NCBI RefSeq assembly: GCF_020921035.1
Contig: NC_063155.1
Span: forward strand, 30,559,294-30,623,293
Direction: 5' to 3'
Source of the DNA: Rhodamnia argentea
Lineage: Eukaryota; Streptophyta; Magnoliopsida; Myrtales; Myrtaceae
Length of the DNA: 64,000 nucleotides
Shown piece after piece: positions 60,113 to 64,000 of this stretch. The position numbers and the translations under genes were made by a program. Each line of letters starts with the position of its first letter. Position 1 is the first letter of the stretch. The notes below the pieces were generated by a model that did no database searches, had not been told where the DNA came from, and worked only from the letters and a program-made list of their open reading frames with translations.

Positions 60113-61504
60113 TCACTCAGGAATCTTGAAGGTGCTTGGATCCTCGTCCTTGATCCAACCATACTTCTCCAGGAAAGGATTGACGATGGACTCCGGTGGG
60201 TAACTGTCGATGCAGTCGCTCCACACGTTACCATCTCCCAAATCTCTCGCCACTTCCCATAGGCAACTGTTGCACTTGAATCCGGCGCCGAAGCTTATCA
60301 TGAACACCTTATCACCCTTTTTCAGCCTCTTCTTTGCCTCCATGTACGCAAGGACATACCACAAGCTACTCGCCGACGTGTTCCCGAACCTGTGGAGCGT
60401 CATCCTCGCCGGCTCGAGATCGTACTCGCTCAGCCCGAGGTTTGCCCCGATGCCGTTGATCACGGCCTTCCCACCCGTGTGTATGCAAAAGTGTTCCACC
60501 CCGGTCTTGAAGTTCAGCACCGGCCTCTGCCCCGATCCTTTGGTCGAGTTCCAGTTCGTCATTTTTCGGTACGTAACGACCGCCGCGAAGCGGACTAGCT
60601 CTCGGATCGGCAGTATCTTGAAGGAGATCTGCTTGAGATTGTCGATGAATGCCCGGGTCGCTGCCTTCGGGAGGGTCTTCCCGAGGTAAAACCCTGTGTG
60701 GCCTTGCGCGTCCTCCATCTGGATGCAACAGTCGTACGACTCGTCCCTCGCCCCGTGGTGGGTCCTCACCAAGCACTTGAGCTTGAACATGGCCCGATCT
60801 GCCAAGGCCCTGTTGTTCGATAACAGGATCGCGCACCCGCCGGACCGGAACAAGCAATTGGCAAGGATCATCGACCGGTCGCTGCCTGAGTACCAGTTTG
60901 GGCTCAAGGATTCCGAGGTCACGACGAGGGCATACCTATTCTTGTGGGACTTAAAAACGTTGCTAACGACATCCACCGATATTACGCTGGCGCTACACCC
61001 CATTCCAGTGAGATTAAACACTTTAATGTCGTCCCTCATTTTGTAGCGATTCACAATCCTAGCAGGTAAAGAAGGGACTGCAGAGAGCATTGACACATTG
61101 ACCACAAGCACATCTATTTGGGAGGGAGATAGGCCTGACCTCTCCAAGAGCTTGCCGATGCTATCGCAGAAGAACTCTTCCATCTCGGAGATGCCGTCGT
61201 CCAGCGTCGGGTTCTCTTCGCGGCCCGAGAACATGATCCTTGGGCCATAGGTCTGTTCTCCGATGCCGGAGCTCACAATGGCTTTCAAGAGGAATTGGTA
61301 CTCGAGGAGGCCAAGGTTCTTGGTCCTCTTGATGATGTCGCCGCTGAACTCGGTGTTTAGCATCCGGTCGTCGGTTGGCTTGTAGCATTGGTAGTCTAGA
61401 ATGTAGCACTCTCTGTCCCTCCTCTCATCGATCTTTCTCCATAAGATGCACAAGGAGAAGAAAATGGGGACAAGGTAGAGCATCAAGAAAAGCTCCATCT
61501 TCAC
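60113..61504 (-). CDS. KCS12: 3-ketoacyl-CoA synthase, KCS12-like
   Basis: 463 aa in one exon. It is the condensing enzyme of the ER fatty-acid elongase, joining malonyl-CoA to a long acyl-CoA for cuticular wax and other very-long-chain lipids. The N-terminal hydrophobic segment (3-22) is followed by CYILDYQCYKPTDDR (33-47), the FAE1/CUT1-like core, and the catalytic residues Cys170 (GMGCSAS), His342 (CIHTGGKA) and Asn375 (HRFGNTSAS). All are intact. The short N-terminus with a single hydrophobic stretch and GISEMEEF match Arabidopsis KCS12 more than KCS1/6-type proteins, which have two N-terminal helices. The first ATG (61504) is used; the Met at residue 3 is an alternative. GC content is markedly higher than in the flanks, typical for single-exon KCS genes. 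Confidence 0.94.
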   Translation of the reverse strand: MKMELFLMLYLVPIFFSLCILWRKIDERRDRECYILDYQCYKPTDDRMLNTEFSGDIIKRTKNLGLLEYQFLLKAIVSSGIGEQTYGPRIMFSGREENPTLDDGISEMEEFFCDSIGKLLERSGLSPSQIDVLVVNVSMLSAVPSLPARIVNRYKMRDDIKVFNLTGMGCSASVISVDVVSNVFKSHKNRYALVVTSESLSPNWYSGSDRSMILANCLFRSGGCAILLSNNRALADRAMFKLKCLVRTHHGARDESYDCCIQMEDAQGHTGFYLGKTLPKAATRAFIDNLKQISFKILPIRELVRFAAVVTYRKMTNWNSTKGSGQRPVLNFKTGVEHFCIHTGGKAVINGIGANLGLSEYDLEPARMTLHRFGNTSASSLWYVLAYMEAKKRLKKGDKVFMISFGAGFKCNSCLWEVARDLGDGNVWSDCIDSYPPESIVNPFLEKYGWIKDEDPSTFKIPE

Positions 61505-61800
61505 TCACACGCGCACACGCAGAGAGAGAGAGATGCAGAAGGCCGAAGGCCGAAGGAGAGAGAAGACGTACAAATTTGTCGGGTGAGAATTTAAAGGAAG
61601 CACTTAATGAGGAAGACGAGAGTGGAAAACATTGTGTTACTTTTGTCAGAATGACGATAAATCAAAGCTCCTGTGATCAACGAGCCAATGTAGTTTACGT
61701 TAACATCGTCAAAGGTCACGGCTTTCTCGGGTGCTTCAAGAGCAATCTCGATGCAGAGTGCAGACTAATGCTTGGGCCTGATAAGCGAGAAAGCTTGCCC

Positions 61801-61828
61801 ATATATATATATAGAGAGAGAGAGAGAG
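61801..61828 (-). promoter_or_regulatory. TA/GA run, candidate TATA region of the KCS gene
   Basis: ATATATATATATA followed by GAGAGAGAGAGAGAG, read on the minus strand as a CT-rich run then TATATATATAT. It lies about 300 bp upstream of the KCS start, far but possible with a long leader; a (GA) run also lies at 61521-61532. Confidence 0.35.
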
Positions 61829-61839
61829 CGAAACCCTAA

Positions 61840-63610
61840 CAACCTCTTCTTGAAAAAAAGCATAGTTGGAGTTCACGTATGATTTCCTTATCATACCTTT
61901 TTCTCTTTGACCCAGTTCAGGACCATCTACGACATAAATCGCAAGTAAATACGGTTCACAGTTGGCAGCTTATGCAGAACTGGTATCCTCATTTATTGGA
62001 AGATGAAGGTAGGTGTTGGCGATTGCAAAGTTAGCTCTATGTACACATTACTTCAGATAACATAAAGTTGGGCAAAAGCCGCTGCTACTGTGATTTGCAT
62101 GTTACCCAGAGTACCAAACGCTCTGGAAATTAGGTTTCTCTATGCGGACATACGTGAACTTTTCCTTTGATCGCGATGCTGACTGATTGTAACCTAAGTA
62201 AATTACAGTGTCTTTTGACATCTGAGGGGAAGGCTAAGTAACAACTGGTACTTTGTTAAACAGAAGAACCAGCAACCTGGTTTGTCTGCTGCAAATGCCA
62301 CAGGTGAATGTGGGACTGGGAATCACTAGGATCAAATTGAGTATTAGAGAGACCTGCGAGATTCTACAAAGTCTTCCAGCCACTTGATTCATTAGGTCAA
62401 TGCAAGTGGGAACTTAGTTTGATAATCATAGCATCCACAATCAAATGCTCATGTCAATGTGCTGAAGTGATCGAGGAGCTGCTACGACAATGAAAACTCT
62501 CTCGAACGATGCTAGCTGATGCTAAGGTTTGTTTGAGAAACCAACTTACTTAATGAAGTGTCCTTTTAAACGGAACTGATGATATTGATTTGATTATGTA
62601 AGTGTGATTCGCCTGAACTAGGATGGTGCGTTGCCTGTTCGATGATCAGTTTGGGGTTTCGGTTCTTTCCATTGTATTTTTCCTGGATCAATGGGGTTTA
62701 CGTTGACATAACTCGCTATCAAATTGGAGAATGATTCAGATTATGACGGTGAAAGCCACCGGCTTGACTTGTCTGGTCAACGGATATAAATGTAGATTAA
62801 AATTGAGTCATTAAAACTTCTCTGTCTCTATGCCCAACTGCCTTTGTGTCTCTCTCCCTTCCGTCTCATTATAACCCGTTTGTTCGTATCTTTATACCGG
62901 TCCGTATTAGTTGTTGTCAGTCCCACCTAAAAATTTAAGTTAATAGGTGAAAGAAGATTACATGAATATAAAGAACATATGAGATCCGTTGTCAAGCGAT
63001 ATGGGACAACAGATTCAACAAATACAATAATAAACTATATATAATAGCATTTCATAGGACGTTGGATGCGATGCACTTATTTAAATATCAGTTCGCTATT
63101 TATGACATCACTTAATGTATAAATTCAGGAAATCAAACTTAGCATTCCTACCTTTGCTCATCAAGTGAAGAATTCATCTCAGTTCAACCCAATGAAACAT
63201 GGTCGATCCTGCGACAAAATAAAAAGTGAAAAACGATGTGACAAGCTATTAAATAAGACTAAAGTAGAAGCTTAACCAATTAATCATGGAAAATACAGAT
63301 GACCAGACGGGTAATTCTAATTTCACCGGGAGTATATGCACGAATTACTGAAGCTCTTCCCTCCACAGGAAAAGGGTAGGCTGCTCCTGGCCACAGAATG
63401 AAAGTACGGTCCAGTTCATCGAATTTGTCCAGATGGAACTGAACGAGCCGAGCCAATCACTTCATACCAATAACGCAAAGACATAAACTCGTGGAAACAT
63501 AGTCAATCCCACGGTTCTGCTATTTGCTCGTTAATGAAATGCTGTTGGTTGTGTCCACACATATGTAGTATGTAATAATTCCCTGCACTAGTGCAATCAG
63601 CTAGTAAAGT
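61840..63610. other. Gene-free interval
   Basis: No exon with recognisable domains on either strand and no frame of note. Not repeat-dense by eye. Confidence 0.4.
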
Positions 63611-63618
63611 CATGCTAG

Positions 63619-63865
63619 CTCCGTTCGTTTCGCCGAGAATAAGTGATTTGAAAAATATTTTCCTATAAAAATTGCTTAATATCAGTCGAAATAATTAGTC
63701 AATGGCATACATTTTCGTTATCAATAGCAATTTATGTCTCGAAATTTTCGGGGACCATGAATATATTTTTCGTTTGTTCATTTTTGTATGCTATATAGAT
63801 AATCGATTTTAGCAAAATATTTTTCAAATCGCTCATTTTTCACAAAATAAACAAATACTAAATAA
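63619..63865. mobile_element. TIR element, family C, copy 3
   Basis: CTCCGTTCGTTTCGCCGAGA at the left and TTTTTCACAAAATAAACAAAT at the right are imperfect inverted ends. TTGAAAAATATTTTCCTAT and the mirror AAAATATTTTTCAAATCGC lie next to them. Non-coding. Confidence 0.55.
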
Positions 63866-64000
63866 ATGTCTGAAGGGCACTAGTCAACAAATTAGACACC
63901 AAATAAGTGTCGGGTTTTCCCCCTCCGAAACACCTTCACTGTATCAACCAGGCATTCGACTAGATATACTTCATGAGAAGAAAAGTATGCCGAGATTTAT

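Noticed and set aside
60210-60857. Long antisense and off-frame open frames (159 and 163 aa) over the KCS gene
   Set aside because: They are shadows caused by high GC and few stop codons; the KCS frame explains the sequence fully.

Overview
This is plant nuclear DNA, almost certainly from a core eudicot. It shows GT-AG introns, long AT-rich gaps, dense TIR elements and LTR relics, and plant-only gene families (CrRLK1L kinase, CYP76, KCS, malectin-LRR receptor protein, PGG-type ankyrin membrane protein). The protein sequences look rosid-like; a Myrtales source is only a guess. There is no sign of bacterial, organellar or viral-genome sequence.

Layout. 1-4.1 kb: decayed repeats, including a short hAT-like element and a Copia relic. 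4.1-10.3 kb: three minus-strand copies of a small single-pass membrane protein family with a C-terminal pair of CxxC motifs. The first is intact, the second is frameshifted, and the third is intact but diverged; the first two lie in a 2.63-kb tandem duplication. 10.3-15.3 kb: repeats. 15.6 kb (+): a small basic protein of unknown function. 19.4-21.9 kb (-): a HERK1-type receptor kinase in one exon. 22-32 kb: repeat-rich, with a leader-like stretch that has no coding sequence. 32.4-35.5 kb (+): a nine-exon malectin-like/LRR receptor-like protein with no kinase (615 aa). 39.0-40.8 kb (-): a two-exon CYP76A-like P450. 42.7-46.0 kb (-): a broken paralogue of the malectin-LRR protein, with its exon-like blocks still in order. 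46.3-46.9 kb: a TRIM retroelement with LTRs, tRNA-Met primer site and near-matching target duplication. 47.8-50.5 kb (-): a three-exon ankyrin/PGG membrane protein of the At5g02620 type. 50.6-60.1 kb: gene-poor, with a 400-bp tandem repeat and several TIR elements. 60.1-61.5 kb (-): a single-exon KCS12-like 3-ketoacyl-CoA synthase. 61.6-64 kb: no gene seen.

The genes do not form a pathway. Their shared theme is the cell surface and endomembrane: wall sensing (HERK1, malectin-LRR proteins), ER metabolism (P450, KCS) and membrane-anchored signalling (ankyrin/PGG). The least-described items are the small CxxC membrane-protein cluster and a MULE-like element family (about 8 copies) with AT-rich inverted arms and, in the full copies, a GC-rich core; one copy has a perfect 9-bp target duplication.
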